64,000 bases of DNA, from the NCBI GenBank assembly GCA_003280295.1, contig QCFI01000001.1, forward strand, positions 62,001-126,000. The letters run 5' to 3'. Both the position numbers and the translations under genes were made by a program. Below are positions 20,491 to 30,661 of the stretch, piece after piece. Numbering within the stretch: the first letter of the stretch is position 1; each line of letters starts with the position of its first letter. The notes below the pieces were generated by a model. That model had not been told where the DNA came from. It ran no database searches and worked only from the letters and a program-made list of their open reading frames with translations. The DNA is from Prochlorococcus sp. AG-363-C20. GTDB lineage: Bacteria > Cyanobacteriota > Cyanobacteriia > PCC-6307 > Cyanobiaceae.

Positions 20491-21663
20491 ATGAGCACAC
20501 TTCTTGAACAGCTTTCTTCTATGACAGTGGTTGTTGCAGATACAGGGGATCTAGAGGCTATTCGTACTTTTAAGCCAAGGGATGCAACTACAAACCCCTC
20601 GTTGATTTTGGCTGCCGCTCAGATCCCTGCTTATCAGAACTTGATTGATGAGGCGCTTAGTTTTTCGAGGCAAAGGATTGGGCTTGGTGCTGCAGTCGAA
20701 GAAGTAGTTGAGGAGGCTTTGGATGAAATTTGTGTAATTTTCGGAAAGGAGATCCTCAAGATTATTCCAGGTCGTGTTTCAACGGAAGTTGATGCTCGAT
20801 TAAGTTATGACTTAGAGGCAACAATATCAAAAGCCAGAAAAATCATAGCCCTTTATAACGAAGCAGGGATCACTAATGATCGAGTCTTGATTAAGATTGC
20901 TTCTACATGGGAGGGAATTAAAGCCGCAGAAGTCCTTGAAAAAGAAGGTATACATTGTAACCTTACTTTGCTTTTTGGGTTTGCTCAGGCTGCTGCTTGT
21001 GCTGAGGCCGGAGTAACTCTTATTTCTCCATTTGTAGGAAGAATATTAGATTGGCATAAGGCTAATAAGGGGAAAGATTCATATTTAGGACACGAAGACC
21101 CAGGCGTTATTTCTGTTACTAAAATATTTAATTACTTCAAGGCTCATGGTTATCGGACAGAAGTAATGGGAGCAAGTTTTCGTAATATTGATGAAATTAT
21201 TGAGCTTGCAGGATGTGATTTGCTTACTATTTCCCCAAAACTTTTGGATCAACTCAAGAAAACAGATATGCCTTTAAGTCAAAAGCTTGACTCATTAAAT
21301 CCATCCTCAAAGACATCAAAACTTGAAATAGATAAGGCTATCTTTGATTCATTAATGTCAGAAGATGTCATGGCACAAGAGAAATTAGGAGAGGGTATAC
21401 GAGGCTTTAGTAAAGCTATTGAGACTTTAGAGGCACAGCTCGCTCATCGCTTGGCTGTACTTGAAGGTGGATCTGCTTTCACACATGTTGTACATGAGAT
21501 TTTTATGCTTAATGATCTTGATGGTGATGGATGTATAACTAGAGAAGAATGGTTAGGAAGTGATGCGGTCTTTGACGCTTTGGATCATGATCATGATGGT
21601 TGCTTGCGTCAAGATGATTTATTTTCCGGCTTGGGTGCGGCATTAGCTTTAAGTAATGCATAG
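20491..21663 (+). CDS. tal: Transaldolase with C-terminal EF-hand pair
   Basis: Transaldolase moves a dihydroxyacetone unit between sugar phosphates in the pentose phosphate pathway. The Schiff-base lysine is K135 in VLIKIASTW, and the conserved ATTNPSL lies at residues 32-38. The catalytic domain ends near residue 325. Two canonical 12-residue EF-hand loops follow, at 342-353 ([12 protein letters not shown]) and 365-376 ([12 protein letters not shown]). EF-hand extensions are known in some cyanobacterial transaldolases; a calcium response is plausible but unproved here. Confidence 0.95.
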   Translation: MSTLLEQLSSMTVVVADTGDLEAIRTFKPRDATTNPSLILAAAQIPAYQNLIDEALSFSRQRIGLGAAVEEVVEEALDEICVIFGKEILKIIPGRVSTEVDARLSYDLEATISKARKIIALYNEAGITNDRVLIKIASTWEGIKAAEVLEKEGIHCNLTLLFGFAQAAACAEAGVTLISPFVGRILDWHKANKGKDSYLGHEDPGVISVTKIFNYFKAHGYRTEVMGASFRNIDEIIELAGCDLLTISPKLLDQLKKTDMPLSQKLDSLNPSSKTSKLEIDKAIFDSLMSEDVMAQEKLGEGIRGFSKAIETLEAQLAHRLAVLEGGSAFTHVVHEIFMLNDLDGDGCITREEWLGSDAVFDALDHDHDGCLRQDDLFSGLGAALALSNA

Positions 21664-21794
21664 GAAGTTAATTTTATTTTTCTAAATATTCTTATTGGTT
21701 TTACTTCTGATTTGATTAATGGGGGGACGAGTTGCTAACTATTGAAAGTCTATATTGAATAGTGGAAATATAATTTTTCTGGAAATTGATTATC

Positions 21795-22016
21795 CTAGAT
21801 ATATTTCCAAATTGGATTTTTGGGAATTTTAGGTCCTTTGCTTTCTTGCTCTGGTTCGTCAAATCGGACGCGCCATTCTGGGACTCTACATTTTATAAAA
21901 TCTGTTCTTTCTATCAGTATCCCCATCTCTTTATCACTACTAGCCATAAAACCGGAAACCCAGCTCCCTCCATTCAACCCTCCTTTAAACCAAACCCAAG
22001 CTTTTTTTTGTTCCAT
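21795..22016 (-). CDS. Small conserved-looking hypothetical protein
   Basis: 73 residues from the ATG at 22016; a TTG at 22037 would add seven. The sequence is rich in Trp, Lys and Glu, with a distinctive C-terminus (VRFDEPEQESKGPKIP) that does not look random. It follows the geranylgeranyl-reductase-like gene on the same strand with a short gap, so it is probably the last gene of pyrH-frr-GGR. I do not know its function. The opposite-strand frames across this stretch look like shadows. Confidence 0.6.
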   Translation of the reverse strand: MEQKKAWVWFKGGLNGGSWVSGFMASSDKEMGILIERTDFIKCRVPEWRVRFDEPEQESKGPKIPKNPIWKYI

Positions 22017-22052
22017 TGCTTCTTTAATTAAAGGCAAGGTTAGCCCTAGAAA

Positions 22053-23183
22053 TTATGATTGTTTTAAAAGAAGTCGTTTTATAACTCGCGTAGCGATGTC
22101 ACCATATCCCATCTTCCCAGTAAGTATCTCGGCAATTCGTTGGGGAGCTGTTGGCCTTTTGATTCCGAGTTGATAGCCTACTTTTGGAAAGCGATAGAAC
22201 ACTTGAGAAATCCTTCTTCCCCATGCCATTGATTCTCCCCATTTCTTTCTAATAATGCTTGTGTAGTCATTTAGATTTGTATTGTCTCCCTTTAACCAAT
22301 GATTAAGCGAATTTGCTGCTTCATAGCCACTCATTAGGGCAGGCCTTAACCCTTCGGCAAGAAATGGGTCGCATAAGGATGCAGCATCTCCTACGACAAC
22401 TATGCCATCACCGTTGAGGGAACTATGTCCATTCCAAACTCTTAGATAGGCTTCCTGTCGAATACCTTCTTTAGGGTCAAAACCAAGTTCTGGTAAAAGC
22501 TTATTAAGTATATCTGTACTGTTAAAAGCAGATTGGCCAATGAAACTACCAATCCCGACATTTACTCCACCTACGAGAGGAAATGCCCATGCAAAACCAT
22601 GATGTACCAACCCGAATTCAAATTTAGTAGTTCCTTCCTCAAGAGTTCCTCTCCCTTCAAGACGTACTGAGGTGGTAAAAGCATGGTGTTGTCTTTTGGG
22701 GCCTAGCCCAAAAGATTTAGCCCATGGCGAACTTGATCCATCTGCTATTACAACAGCTTTTGCTTCTAGTTGCCTGCCATCTTCACTAGTTATTTGCCAG
22801 CTTTTACCTGCTTTTTGCAATTTTATTACCTTAAAAGGCCTTAAGAGTTCAGCTCCTGCATTAATAGCTTGACTTGTAAGAAAGGAATCAAGTTTTTCTC
22901 TGCGTACTATCCAAAAAGGTGAGGATCCAGGTAGCTCTGCTATGACTTGATCAGTAAGACACCAACTGAAGTCAACTCGTTTGATTACTTCATCAATAAC
23001 TGGCATTAGATCAAATGGAAACCATTCCTGTACGGCAGCTGACATGCCACCAGCACAGGGTTTTATGATGTCAATAGCACTCTTTTCGAGGAGAGTGACC
23101 TTATTGCCGGCCTTGGCCAGATGGAATGCTGCAGTAGAGCCAGCAGCACCAGCTCCAATAATGAGAACGTCCTTAATGCTCAC
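22053..23183 (-). CDS. Geranylgeranyl-reductase-family FAD oxidoreductase
   Basis: A flavoprotein of 376 residues. The FAD-binding GAGAAGS is at residues 10-16, CAGGMSAAV lies near 43, and the second FAD motif [19 protein letters not shown] comes late. The family reduces isoprenoid double bonds; ChlP is the relative acting on chlorophyll phytol tails. This protein is shorter than typical ChlP and differs at the N-terminus, so I would not call it chlP. The start overlaps the frr stop by four bases, implying coupled translation. Confidence 0.85.
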   Translation of the reverse strand: MSIKDVLIIGAGAAGSTAAFHLAKAGNKVTLLEKSAIDIIKPCAGGMSAAVQEWFPFDLMPVIDEVIKRVDFSWCLTDQVIAELPGSSPFWIVRREKLDSFLTSQAINAGAELLRPFKVIKLQKAGKSWQITSEDGRQLEAKAVVIADGSSSPWAKSFGLGPKRQHHAFTTSVRLEGRGTLEEGTTKFEFGLVHHGFAWAFPLVGGVNVGIGSFIGQSAFNSTDILNKLLPELGFDPKEGIRQEAYLRVWNGHSSLNGDGIVVVGDAASLCDPFLAEGLRPALMSGYEAANSLNHWLKGDNTNLNDYTSIIRKKWGESMAWGRRISQVFYRFPKVGYQLGIKRPTAPQRIAEILTGKMGYGDIATRVIKRLLLKQS

Positions 23184-23728
23184 ACTTTGAGAATGTCTGC
23201 TTCTTTATCATTAAGATGTTTTTCTATCTCATTAATAAACTTGTTTGTAAGTTTTTGCACGTTTTCTTGTTCATCTCGACTTTGATCTTCAGAGATTTCA
23301 GCATCCTTCTCTGACTTCTTGATTTTTTCAATTGCGTCACGTCTAATATTTCGTAGCGATACTTTTCCTTCTTCTGCATATTTCGAGGCGATTTTACAAA
23401 ACTCTTTTCGTCGCTCTTCTGTTAATGGAGGCACATTGATTCTAATAATTTTACCGTCGTTGTTAGGAGTAAACCCTAGGTCACTTGTTGCAATAGCTTT
23501 TTCTATGAGGGCTAGGGAACTTAAATCAAAGGGTTGAATTGCAATGGTTTGAGAATCAGGTGTAGATAATGTGGCAAGTGACTTGAGTGGGGTATCAGCA
23601 CCGTAGTACTCAACCGTTATTCGATCTAATAAGGATGTGTTAGCTCGGCCAGTACGGATAGTGTTGAAGTTGCGCTGTGCTGCTTCAACAGACTTGCGCA
23701 TACTGGTTTCGATTTCCTTGTTCGACAT
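23180..23728 (-). CDS. frr: Ribosome recycling factor
   Basis: RRF works with EF-G to split post-termination ribosomes. The tRNA-shaped fold is indicated by [17 protein letters not shown] near the N-terminus, the [16 protein letters not shown] hinge region and the [12 protein letters not shown] helix. Length (182) is normal. It follows pyrH by 49 bases, a gene order widespread in bacteria, and its last codons overlap the next gene. Confidence 0.97.
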   Translation of the reverse strand: MSNKEIETSMRKSVEAAQRNFNTIRTGRANTSLLDRITVEYYGADTPLKSLATLSTPDSQTIAIQPFDLSSLALIEKAIATSDLGFTPNNDGKIIRINVPPLTEERRKEFCKIASKYAEEGKVSLRNIRRDAIEKIKKSEKDAEISEDQSRDEQENVQKLTNKFINEIEKHLNDKEADILKV

Positions 23729-23777
23729 GATGTAGGGAAGTGCAAAAACGATGAAATGAATTCAGTTGATAATTTCT

Positions 23778-24491
23778 TTAGCTGGAATTGCCGATACGGG
23801 AACCGACAGATTCCCCAGCAACTGCTTTGCAGATGTTGCCTGGTTCAAATAAATTAAAAACAACTATTGGTATGTTGTTATCTTTGCAAAGAGCAATTGC
23901 TGTACTGTCCATAACAGCGATTTCACGACTGATAACTTCTTGGTAGGTAAGATTTTCGTGACGTATTGCGTTGGGAAAACGTTCGGGATCGCAGTCGTAA
24001 ACCCCATCAACCTTGGTGGCTTTGAATACTACATCTGCATTTATCTCTGCAGCTCTTAGGGCGGCGGTTGTATCTGTTGTGAAGAAGGGGGTCCCACAGC
24101 CACCTCCAAATACAACCACCCTTCCTTTCTCAAGGTGGCGAATTGCTCTTCTACGGATATAGGGCTCGGCAACTTCTTTCATTTCTATAGCTGTTTGAAC
24201 TCTCGTTTCAATTCCTGACCTTTCTAAACCATCTTGCAAAGTAATTGCATTCATTATGGTGGCCAACATGCCCACATAATCTGCGGTAGCTCTATCCATT
24301 CCTGCAGCTGAACCTTTGAGACCACGAAAAATATTCCCCCCTCCAACGACAATGGCTAGTTGAGTTCCATTTGCTATTACCTTTGAAACATCTTCAGCAA
24401 TAGATTGAACAATGGCCGGGTCAATTCCGTAAGGTTTTTTCCCCATCAGCGCTTCACCGCTGAGTTTAAGGAGAGCTCTCGAGTAGGGCAT
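23778..24491 (-). CDS. pyrH: UMP kinase
   Basis: PyrH phosphorylates UMP to UDP and is a hexameric amino-acid-kinase-fold enzyme, not related to eukaryotic UMP/CMP kinases. [11 protein letters not shown] at residues 7-17, [10 protein letters not shown] and TGNPFFTTDT-like [11 protein letters not shown] are all present. Length (237) is standard. It is the first gene of the pyrH-frr transcription unit. Confidence 0.97.
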   Translation of the reverse strand: MPYSRALLKLSGEALMGKKPYGIDPAIVQSIAEDVSKVIANGTQLAIVVGGGNIFRGLKGSAAGMDRATADYVGMLATIMNAITLQDGLERSGIETRVQTAIEMKEVAEPYIRRRAIRHLEKGRVVVFGGGCGTPFFTTDTTAALRAAEINADVVFKATKVDGVYDCDPERFPNAIRHENLTYQEVISREIAVMDSTAIALCKDNNIPIVVFNLFEPGNICKAVAGESVGSRIGNSS

Positions 24492-24804
24492 ATATATTTA
24501 ATATCTGATTGAGAGTAGCAAGTCTTCTTAGCAGAGTTATGTATTGGTTTCGTTTTACTGGTAATTGCTTATAAATTTGCATTGAAAATCAAAGTATTTT
24601 AGATAGAAGGTAGAGCATGTTCGAAACTCTGACTAAGTCGAAATTTCAATTTATTGCATTCGATTTAGGTGAAGTGAGTAAATGATTCTTTCCTTGCAAA
24701 ATAAAAATTTTGTTTTACAAGGGGTTACATTATTTATGCTTTGTTTGGATTATTTGGCTTGGCGTAATTATTTAATTCAAGCTTACAGGTGTTCAATTAA
24801 ACCT
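24492..24804. other. 313-base gap between cobO and pyrH; one weak hairpin
   Basis: Both flanking genes are on the minus strand, so this stretch should hold the cobO terminator and the pyrH promoter. I see a weak stem pairing CCTTG at 24692-24696 with CAAGG at 24718-24722, with an AT-rich interior. No convincing coding frame is present; a 60-codon plus-strand frame (24682-24864) looks like noise and runs into cobO. No tRNA-like fold was seen. Confidence 0.4.
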
Positions 24805-25500
24805 TTAAAACTCAATTCCAGCTTGTGCTTTGATTCCTTTCTCTTTGAAAGGATGATGAATTAATTTCATTTCAGTCACAAGATCAGCTTGATCGATTAG
24901 AGCTTGTGGTGCTCCTCTGCCAGTTAGAACAACGTGCATCATTGGAGTTTTTTTTAGTAGTCCTTGAATTACATCATCTAATGAGAGATAGCCAAGTTTG
25001 ATCGCAACATTAATTTCATCAAGAATTACTAGTTTGTGATCTTTGCCTTGTAGGTAAGTCAGAGACTGCTTCCATGCATTTGAAACCAGTTTTTGGTCTC
25101 GAACTCTATCTTGAGTCTCCCAAGTAAAACCTTCACCGAGGGCATGCCAGCACAAATCCTTTCCAAATTTCTTTAGGGCTTTTGCTTCTCCAGGCAACCA
25201 CCCTCCTTTTATGAATTGGACTATTGCGACACGTTCACCATGTCCGAGTGTCCGTAAAGCCATCCCTAGAGCAGCAGTGGTTTTACCCTTCCCATTTCCG
25301 TAAAAGACTATTAATAAGCCTTTTTCCAGGTTTCTTTCTTTTAATCTTTTAGTTTGTACATCTTTTCGTTTCCTCATTCGTTGCTGGTAAAGATTTTCAT
25401 CTGTCTCTGGTGCTAGATGACCTCCAATTCCAATTTCGATGGCATCACGGTCAAGATTTTTAATGTCTAGTGGATCTTTTTTCCTTGTGTCGTTATCCAT
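24805..25500 (-). CDS. cobO: Cob(I)yrinic acid a,c-diamide adenosyltransferase
   Basis: CobO (BtuR/CobA type) attaches the adenosyl group to the corrin cobalt. The P-loop FYGNGKGKTTAALGMA lies near residues 67-82. RTLGHGERVAIVQFIKGGW, the Walker-B-like LVILDEINVAIKLGYL and a C-terminal GIKAQAGIEF fit the family well. The first ~55 residues are a charged extension common in picocyanobacteria. It belongs to the same cofactor pathway as cobK at 3.9 kb. Confidence 0.94.
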   Translation of the reverse strand: MDNDTRKKDPLDIKNLDRDAIEIGIGGHLAPETDENLYQQRMRKRKDVQTKRLKERNLEKGLLIVFYGNGKGKTTAALGMALRTLGHGERVAIVQFIKGGWLPGEAKALKKFGKDLCWHALGEGFTWETQDRVRDQKLVSNAWKQSLTYLQGKDHKLVILDEINVAIKLGYLSLDDVIQGLLKKTPMMHVVLTGRGAPQALIDQADLVTEMKLIHHPFKEKGIKAQAGIEF

Positions 25501-25644
25501 GAAATAGACAGGTTCGGAATTTTTCTTAGCTTAATAGGGAAAATATATAAAATTAATTGATTTAACTTAAGCTAGCAATGTATTTTTAAAGGTCAACATA
25601 TTTTTTCTTTTCAGAACTTTAAAAAGTTTGAGTTATGAACATGT

Positions 25645-26805
25645 TTAGGTATTTTCTCTTGCGAGTGCATTATCTACAGCTTTTTGTTGGTCTCTATGTG
25701 TTATCCAATGGTGATAGGTGCGGTTGTGAATAGTCACTGAGTGCCCCATCATTTTTGCCGCTACAGAATCGGGTAGTCCGATATGAATTGTTCTGACTGC
25801 CCAAGCGTGCCTAAGATCGTATGGCGTAAGGGGTAAATTATAGCGTTTAAATTGTTCACTAACTCGTCTACCTACCTTTTGAAGTGTAGTTTCTTTCAGA
25901 TCAGTATTTATAGCTGGGAGAAGTTTAGGTTTTTCTCCAAGTTTTGCTAGCTCGAATAATTCACACCATGAAGGATGGAATGGCCAAACTTGATGCTCAC
26001 CAGTTTTAGTATGTGGCAAAACCCTTAATACATTGTCCCCATTTTTAGAGAGACCTGAAAGATCAGAAAAAAATACTTCGTGATTCCTCAGACCGTAAGT
26101 AGCCATTAGTCCAAACACTAACCTCCATCGAGGATTTGGGATTTGAGTCCAAGCTTCTGCTATTAAATTGTCGCTTGGTAACTTGCGGAAGTGTGCTTTA
26201 TGGATCCCATAACCGTAACCTTTTGCTCTCCAATCCGGAGGGAGATTTATATCTAAGTGTTTAGCGAATGCCGCAAGAACTGTTGTGCATTGTTGACGAC
26301 TACGTGTACTTTCTGAATAGCTTTCAAGAGTTTGATTTAGCAGGTCAAAATTTAAATTGCATTGCATTTTGAGTTGCAGTTCAATTAATCTTCTTAGATA
26401 TGGCAAATAAGAAGAAGACCAGGTTGTATATGCTCCGGACTTAGATTTGCACCGGCTTGGATCTGTGAAGAAAGCCAACTTGAAGCTTTCTACTGCTTCA
26501 AATGCATTTTGGATTACTTTTGTTGGTGCTTTTTGAAGTCTTTTACTTGACCAATGCTCCCAATTAAATTGTTTTTGTTTCAGTTGGAAGAGGACTATTT
26601 GAAGCATCTTTTGGGCTTCTTCAAGACCATCTCGTTCGGCCGGTAAATGCAAACTTATTCTCTGAACTCTAGACATCCCTTGCCTGGTAGGGCATGGTAG
26701 TGGTCCACGCAGGTTAAGAAGATTTCTTCTTTGTTCGATTCTTAGCTTGATATTTTTGGATGCAAGCTCTTTGTTGAATTTGGCAAGCTCAGTACTGAGA
26801 TCCAT
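25645..26805 (-). CDS. Solitary tyrosine recombinase (phage-integrase family)
   Basis: 386 residues from the ATG at 26805; a TTG at 26814 adds three. The C-terminal catalytic domain shows the first Arg in TYGLRNHEVFF, a Lys in PHTKTGEH, the box II PYDLRHAW, the late His in MMGHSV and the nucleophile Tyr in NRTYHHW. The first residue of the HxxR motif is Tyr instead of His. No phage genes, excisionase or flanking repeats surround it, and its base composition matches its neighbours. It may be a domesticated chromosomal recombinase. Confidence 0.88.
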   Translation of the reverse strand: MDLSTELAKFNKELASKNIKLRIEQRRNLLNLRGPLPCPTRQGMSRVQRISLHLPAERDGLEEAQKMLQIVLFQLKQKQFNWEHWSSKRLQKAPTKVIQNAFEAVESFKLAFFTDPSRCKSKSGAYTTWSSSYLPYLRRLIELQLKMQCNLNFDLLNQTLESYSESTRSRQQCTTVLAAFAKHLDINLPPDWRAKGYGYGIHKAHFRKLPSDNLIAEAWTQIPNPRWRLVFGLMATYGLRNHEVFFSDLSGLSKNGDNVLRVLPHTKTGEHQVWPFHPSWCELFELAKLGEKPKLLPAINTDLKETTLQKVGRRVSEQFKRYNLPLTPYDLRHAWAVRTIHIGLPDSVAAKMMGHSVTIHNRTYHHWITHRDQQKAVDNALARENT

Positions 26806-26879
26806 TTCAATCAAGCTTTTTAGCTACCTTTACGTTTGTAAGGGTTAATCTCAACCCCTTTTAAAGATTTCTCTTCTAA

Positions 26880-28055
26880 ATGGCTCGGGTAGGAATCCTC
26901 TTAATGAATCTTGGAGGCCCTGAGCGAATTCAGGATGTAGGTCCCTTTTTGTATAACCTTTTTTCCGATCCAGAGATAATTAGATTGCCAGTTGCTTTTC
27001 TTCAAAAACCTTTAGCTTGGTGGATAAGTGCTCTTCGGAGCCGAAAATCAGAGAAAGCTTATCGCTCAATAGGTGGAGGATCACCTTTGAGAAGGATTAC
27101 AGAACAGCAAGCTAGAGAATTGCAAAGTGCATTGCGTCAACGTGGAATCGATGCCACTAGTTATGTTGCCATGCGTTATTGGCATCCTTTTACTGAATCG
27201 GCTGTTTCAGATATCAAAGCTGATGGGATTAATCAAGTAGTAGTTCTACCTCTATATCCTCATTTCTCGATTAGTACTAGCGGCTCCAGTTTTCGTGAAT
27301 TGAGCCGACTCCGTAAAAATGATTATGAATTTCAGAAATTATCTCTTCGTTGTATTCGTAGTTGGTATGACCATCCTGGGTATGTGCGAGCGATGGCTGA
27401 ATTAATTGCAGAACAGATTGCTTTATGTGAATTACCTCGTCAGGCACATGTGTTTTTTAGTGCTCATGGTGTTCCAAAGATATATGTGGAAGAGGCTGGT
27501 GATCCATATCAAAGAGAGATAGAAGCGTGCGCAGGTTTGATTATGGATGAATTGGCAAGGATTGTAGGTAATCGCAATCCTTCTAGCCTTTCTTATCAGA
27601 GTCGTGTTGGCCCTGAGGAATGGTTGCAACCATATACAGAAGACATATTAGAAAAACTTGGCAAGGAAGGTACTCGTGAGTTAGTAGTTGTCCCTATTAG
27701 CTTTGTAAGTGAACATATAGAAACACTTCAAGAGATAGATATTGAGTATCGATCCTTAGCAAAAAAACATGGGATTGTTAATTTCAGAAGAGTACCAGCA
27801 TTAGATACCTATCCTTTATTTATTGAAGGTCTTGCAGACTTAGTAGAGGCTTCATTAGAAGGAAATGAGATAAGTTTGGATGAAGCGGCGAAATTACCTT
27901 CGGGTCTTAAGCTATACCCTCAAGAAAAGTGGCAATGGGGTTGGAATAATAGTTCCGAAGTCTGGAATGGGCGCGTAGCAATGATTCTTTTTATTGAATT
28001 TATGTTGGAAATTGTTGGTGGGAATGGGCCACTTCATATGATAGGACTGCTTTAA
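26880..28055 (+). CDS. hemH: Ferrochelatase with chlorophyll-binding-like tail
   Basis: HemH inserts Fe2+ into protoporphyrin IX. MNLGGPE starts the protein; the catalytic His196 lies in FFSAHGVP and the acidic partner in [12 protein letters not shown]. After residue ~345 a linker leads to a membrane helix carrying the light-harvesting-like motif EVWNGRVAM (360-368). This is the CAB/HLIP extension known in cyanobacterial and plant ferrochelatase. It ties heme and chlorophyll supply to the thylakoid membrane. Length 391. The gene is divergent from the recombinase gene. Confidence 0.96.
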   Translation: MARVGILLMNLGGPERIQDVGPFLYNLFSDPEIIRLPVAFLQKPLAWWISALRSRKSEKAYRSIGGGSPLRRITEQQARELQSALRQRGIDATSYVAMRYWHPFTESAVSDIKADGINQVVVLPLYPHFSISTSGSSFRELSRLRKNDYEFQKLSLRCIRSWYDHPGYVRAMAELIAEQIALCELPRQAHVFFSAHGVPKIYVEEAGDPYQREIEACAGLIMDELARIVGNRNPSSLSYQSRVGPEEWLQPYTEDILEKLGKEGTRELVVVPISFVSEHIETLQEIDIEYRSLAKKHGIVNFRRVPALDTYPLFIEGLADLVEASLEGNEISLDEAAKLPSGLKLYPQEKWQWGWNNSSEVWNGRVAMILFIEFMLEIVGGNGPLHMIGLL

Positions 28056-28460
28056 TTGATAATTTATATATCTCTAAATCTAGACCTGAATATAACCAAT
28101 AGTGTTAACTTTCTTAGTCTCTTTTAGTTGAATCATTCTTATTAGGCCTTTTAATTAGATCGAAGATTATCACTTGTTCAAATTGCTGTGAACAAGTGAT
28201 AATCTCTTATCCTCTTTGATTTGCCTCGTAAGAATTTGTTTGAAGTTGAAATTGCTTGTTTCTTTGTGATTGTGATCTTGATCTGCAACCAAATAACTAA
28301 AAAATTCTTTAGTAGCTTGTCTGTTGATTTCTTGATTGATTTTATCTCCTGACTTTTGTTTCTGATAAGTAGTTAATTCCTCATGTCATCTTTATGAGTT
28401 ATTGAGCAAACAGAGCCTTATACACTTAATCTTGATGATTATATCTGCATAGCTGCTACC
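28056..28460. other. 405-base gap between hemH and ilvB
   Basis: No plausible coding frame of useful length is visible on either strand. The one strong structure is the 17-bp hairpin at 28164-28205, described separately. The remaining ~250 bases upstream of ilvB are AT-rich and could be a leader. I found no leader peptide with a run of Ile/Val/Leu codons and no T-box-like signature. Confidence 0.5.
28164..28205 (+). terminator. Perfect 17-bp hairpin downstream of hemH
   Basis: Bases 28164-28180 (AGATTATCACTTGTTCA) pair perfectly with 28189-28205 around an 8-base loop (AATTGCTG). It lies 109 bases after the hemH stop. A poly-T tract is lacking, so it could be a factor-independent terminator, an mRNA 3'-end stabiliser, or a protein-binding dyad near the ilvB promoter. 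Confidence 0.55.
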
Positions 28461-30314
28461 GTGACCCTGACTAAATCACCTAAGTTCGTAGGTGATATAA
28501 AAAATCAGGAACATCAACGAATCTCAGGGGCTGATGCCCTAATGGATGCTCTGCGTAGGCATGATGTAGATACGATTTTTGGATATCCAGGTGGAGCGAT
28601 ACTTCCTATTTACGATGCCCTCCACAAAGCAGAAGCCAAGGGGTGGCTGAAACATATACTTGTACGACATGAGCAAGGTGGAGCTCATGCGGCTGATGGT
28701 TATGCAAGAGCCACAGGAAAAGTTGGAGTTTGTTTTGGTACATCTGGTCCAGGCGCAACAAATCTTGTTACCGGAATTGCTACAGCCCAGATGGATTCAG
28801 TTCCAATGGTTGTGGTTACAGGTCAAGTACCTCGCCATGCAATAGGGACTGATGCATTCCAAGAAATTGATATTTTTGGAGTCACTTTGCCAATAGTTAA
28901 GCATTCATGGTTAGTAAGAGATCCTGCTGATTTGGCATCGGTTGTAGCCCAAGCTTTTTTTATAGCCGCATCTGGTCGTCCTGGACCTGTGCTCATAGAT
29001 ATTCCTAAAGATGTTGGTCAGGAGATTTTTGACTACGTTCCCGTCGAGCCAGGAACAGCTATTCCTCCAGGGTTTCAATTGCCTGAGTCCCCAGATCCGT
29101 TAGTTGTTTCTAGGGCTTTAGATCTAATTAAAAAGGCACAAAGGCCTCTTTTATATGTTGGGGGAGGGGTTATTTCTGCTGGAGCCCATGAAAGTTTGGC
29201 TGCGTTAGCAAAACGCCATCAGATACCTATAACTACAACTCTGATGGGAAAGGGTGCATTTGATGAACGTGATCCACTTTCTGTAGGAATGTTAGGGATG
29301 CATGGAACTGCATATGCCAACTTTGCTGTAACTGATTGTGATTTGTTGATAGCTGTTGGTGCTCGTTTTGATGACAGGGTGACAGGGAAGTTGGATACCT
29401 TTGCATCACGTGCAAAGGTAATTCATTTTGAGATTGATCCCGCTGAAGTGGGAAAGAATCGAAGGCCAGATGTTGTGGTGTTAGGTGATGTTGGATTAAG
29501 TCTTTCTCAATTGCTTGAGCTGAGTAAACAAAAAGATGTTAAGCCAAAAACTTCTGCTTGGTTGGGGCAAATTGATAGATGGAAGAAGCGTTACCCTTTA
29601 ATGCATCCACCAAATGAGGGTGCTATTTATCCTCAAGAAGTTTTGTTGGCTATTCGAGACTTGGCTCCGAACGCCTACATAACTACTGATGTAGGGCAAC
29701 ATCAAATGTGGGCGGCTCAGTATCTGCGGAATGCTCCTCGACAGTGGGCTAGCAGTGCAGGGCTTGGAACTATGGGTTATGGAATGCCTGCGGCTTTAGG
29801 AGTTCAGACAGCATTGCCTAATGAACAGGTTATTTGTATTGCTGGAGATGCAAGTATTCTGATGAATATTCAGGAGTTGGGAACTATTGCTCAATACAAT
29901 CTTCCAATAAAGGTGGTCATTGTGAATAATCAATGGCAAGGAATGGTTCGCCAATGGCAAGAAAGCTTCTATGAAGAACGTTATTCAGCGACAGATATGC
30001 TTCCAGGTATGCCTGATTTCTTGGCGTTGGCTAAGTCTTTTGGAGTCGGAGGAGCTTTAATACAAGAACGCAAAGATTTAAAAACTCAACTTAGAAAAGC
30101 TTTCAGCGAGTCCGGACCAATGATTATTGATATTCATGTAAGGAGGGGAGAAAACTGTTATCCAATGGTTCCCCCTGGCAAAAGCAATGCAGAGATGGTT
30201 GGCCTTCCTGTTCATTCAGAACCTGCTACGGAGAGCACCTTTAAGTGTGGTTCATGTGGAGCAATTACAGTTCAAGGATACAAATATTGTCCTGAATGTG
30301 GATCTTCTCTTTAA
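28461..30314 (+). CDS. ilvB: Acetolactate synthase large subunit with zinc-ribbon tail
   Basis: This thiamine-diphosphate enzyme makes acetolactate for valine/leucine and acetohydroxybutyrate for isoleucine. GADALMDAL opens the domain, the catalytic Glu71 lies in [15 protein letters not shown], and the ThDP-binding [14 protein letters not shown] ... NNQWQGMV is intact. The last ~25 residues carry four Cys (596, 599, 610, 613; CGSC...CPECG) that look like a zinc ribbon. The start is GTG at 28461. The regulatory subunit ilvN/H is not in this window. Confidence 0.96.
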   Translation: MTLTKSPKFVGDIKNQEHQRISGADALMDALRRHDVDTIFGYPGGAILPIYDALHKAEAKGWLKHILVRHEQGGAHAADGYARATGKVGVCFGTSGPGATNLVTGIATAQMDSVPMVVVTGQVPRHAIGTDAFQEIDIFGVTLPIVKHSWLVRDPADLASVVAQAFFIAASGRPGPVLIDIPKDVGQEIFDYVPVEPGTAIPPGFQLPESPDPLVVSRALDLIKKAQRPLLYVGGGVISAGAHESLAALAKRHQIPITTTLMGKGAFDERDPLSVGMLGMHGTAYANFAVTDCDLLIAVGARFDDRVTGKLDTFASRAKVIHFEIDPAEVGKNRRPDVVVLGDVGLSLSQLLELSKQKDVKPKTSAWLGQIDRWKKRYPLMHPPNEGAIYPQEVLLAIRDLAPNAYITTDVGQHQMWAAQYLRNAPRQWASSAGLGTMGYGMPAALGVQTALPNEQVICIAGDASILMNIQELGTIAQYNLPIKVVIVNNQWQGMVRQWQESFYEERYSATDMLPGMPDFLALAKSFGVGGALIQERKDLKTQLRKAFSESGPMIIDIHVRRGENCYPMVPPGKSNAEMVGLPVHSEPATESTFKCGSCGAITVQGYKYCPECGSSL

Positions 30315-30316
30315 AG

Positions 30317-30661
30317 GTGAAGAAACTTGCTTTGACTTTTCTTGTAATTCTTGCTTTGTTAATTGCCCCATTGAATGCTGTTGCAGCAGAAGTCTTACAA
30401 GTTCGTAGTTCTTCTTTATTGCAGATAGGAGATCGTAATCGAAGTTATTCAGTAAAGTTGGCTTGTGTTGATGTTGAATCCTCTAAAGAAGATGCTGCTA
30501 TAAATTTGTTGAAGAATATCTTTAGGAAGAGAAAAAGAGTTAATATAAGGCCTCAAAGTTCAAATGACGGTATTTTATTGGCAAGAGTAATTCCTATTGA
30601 AAGTGATTCAGACCTTGCTCAAATCTTGTCAGAAAAAGGGCTCTCCACTTCAACATGTTAG
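30317..30661 (+). CDS. Small secreted protein, weakly staphylococcal-nuclease-like
   Basis: 114 residues from a GTG two bases after the ilvB stop. The signal peptide is strong (KKLALTFLVILALLIAPLNAVAA). The mature part has VKLACVDVESSKEDAAINLL and GILLARVIP. These recall the SNase core with its RLIGIDAPE and YGRxLAxV strands, but the catalytic Arg/Glu pattern is not preserved. It may be a structural relative or an unrelated fold. It is probably cotranscribed with ilvB and ends in a bidirectional terminator. Confidence 0.65.
   Translation: MKKLALTFLVILALLIAPLNAVAAEVLQVRSSSLLQIGDRNRSYSVKLACVDVESSKEDAAINLLKNIFRKRKRVNIRPQSSNDGILLARVIPIESDSDLAQILSEKGLSTSTC

Noticed and set aside
21786..22173. Plus-strand frames over the small minus-strand gene and the end of the reductase gene
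   Set aside because: They are mirror frames of better-supported minus-strand genes and have Ser/Pro/Phe-rich shadow composition.
24682..24864. 60-codon plus-strand frame between pyrH and cobO
   Set aside because: Hydrophobic low-complexity product, no ribosome site, runs into cobO on the other strand, and looks like chance in AT-rich DNA.
25645..26805. Tyrosine recombinase as the sign of a prophage or island
   Set aside because: No other phage gene, tRNA, flanking repeat or composition change is visible nearby.
28205..28460. Leader-peptide attenuator ahead of ilvB
   Set aside because: No short frame rich in Ile, Val or Leu codons and no alternate stem pair was found.
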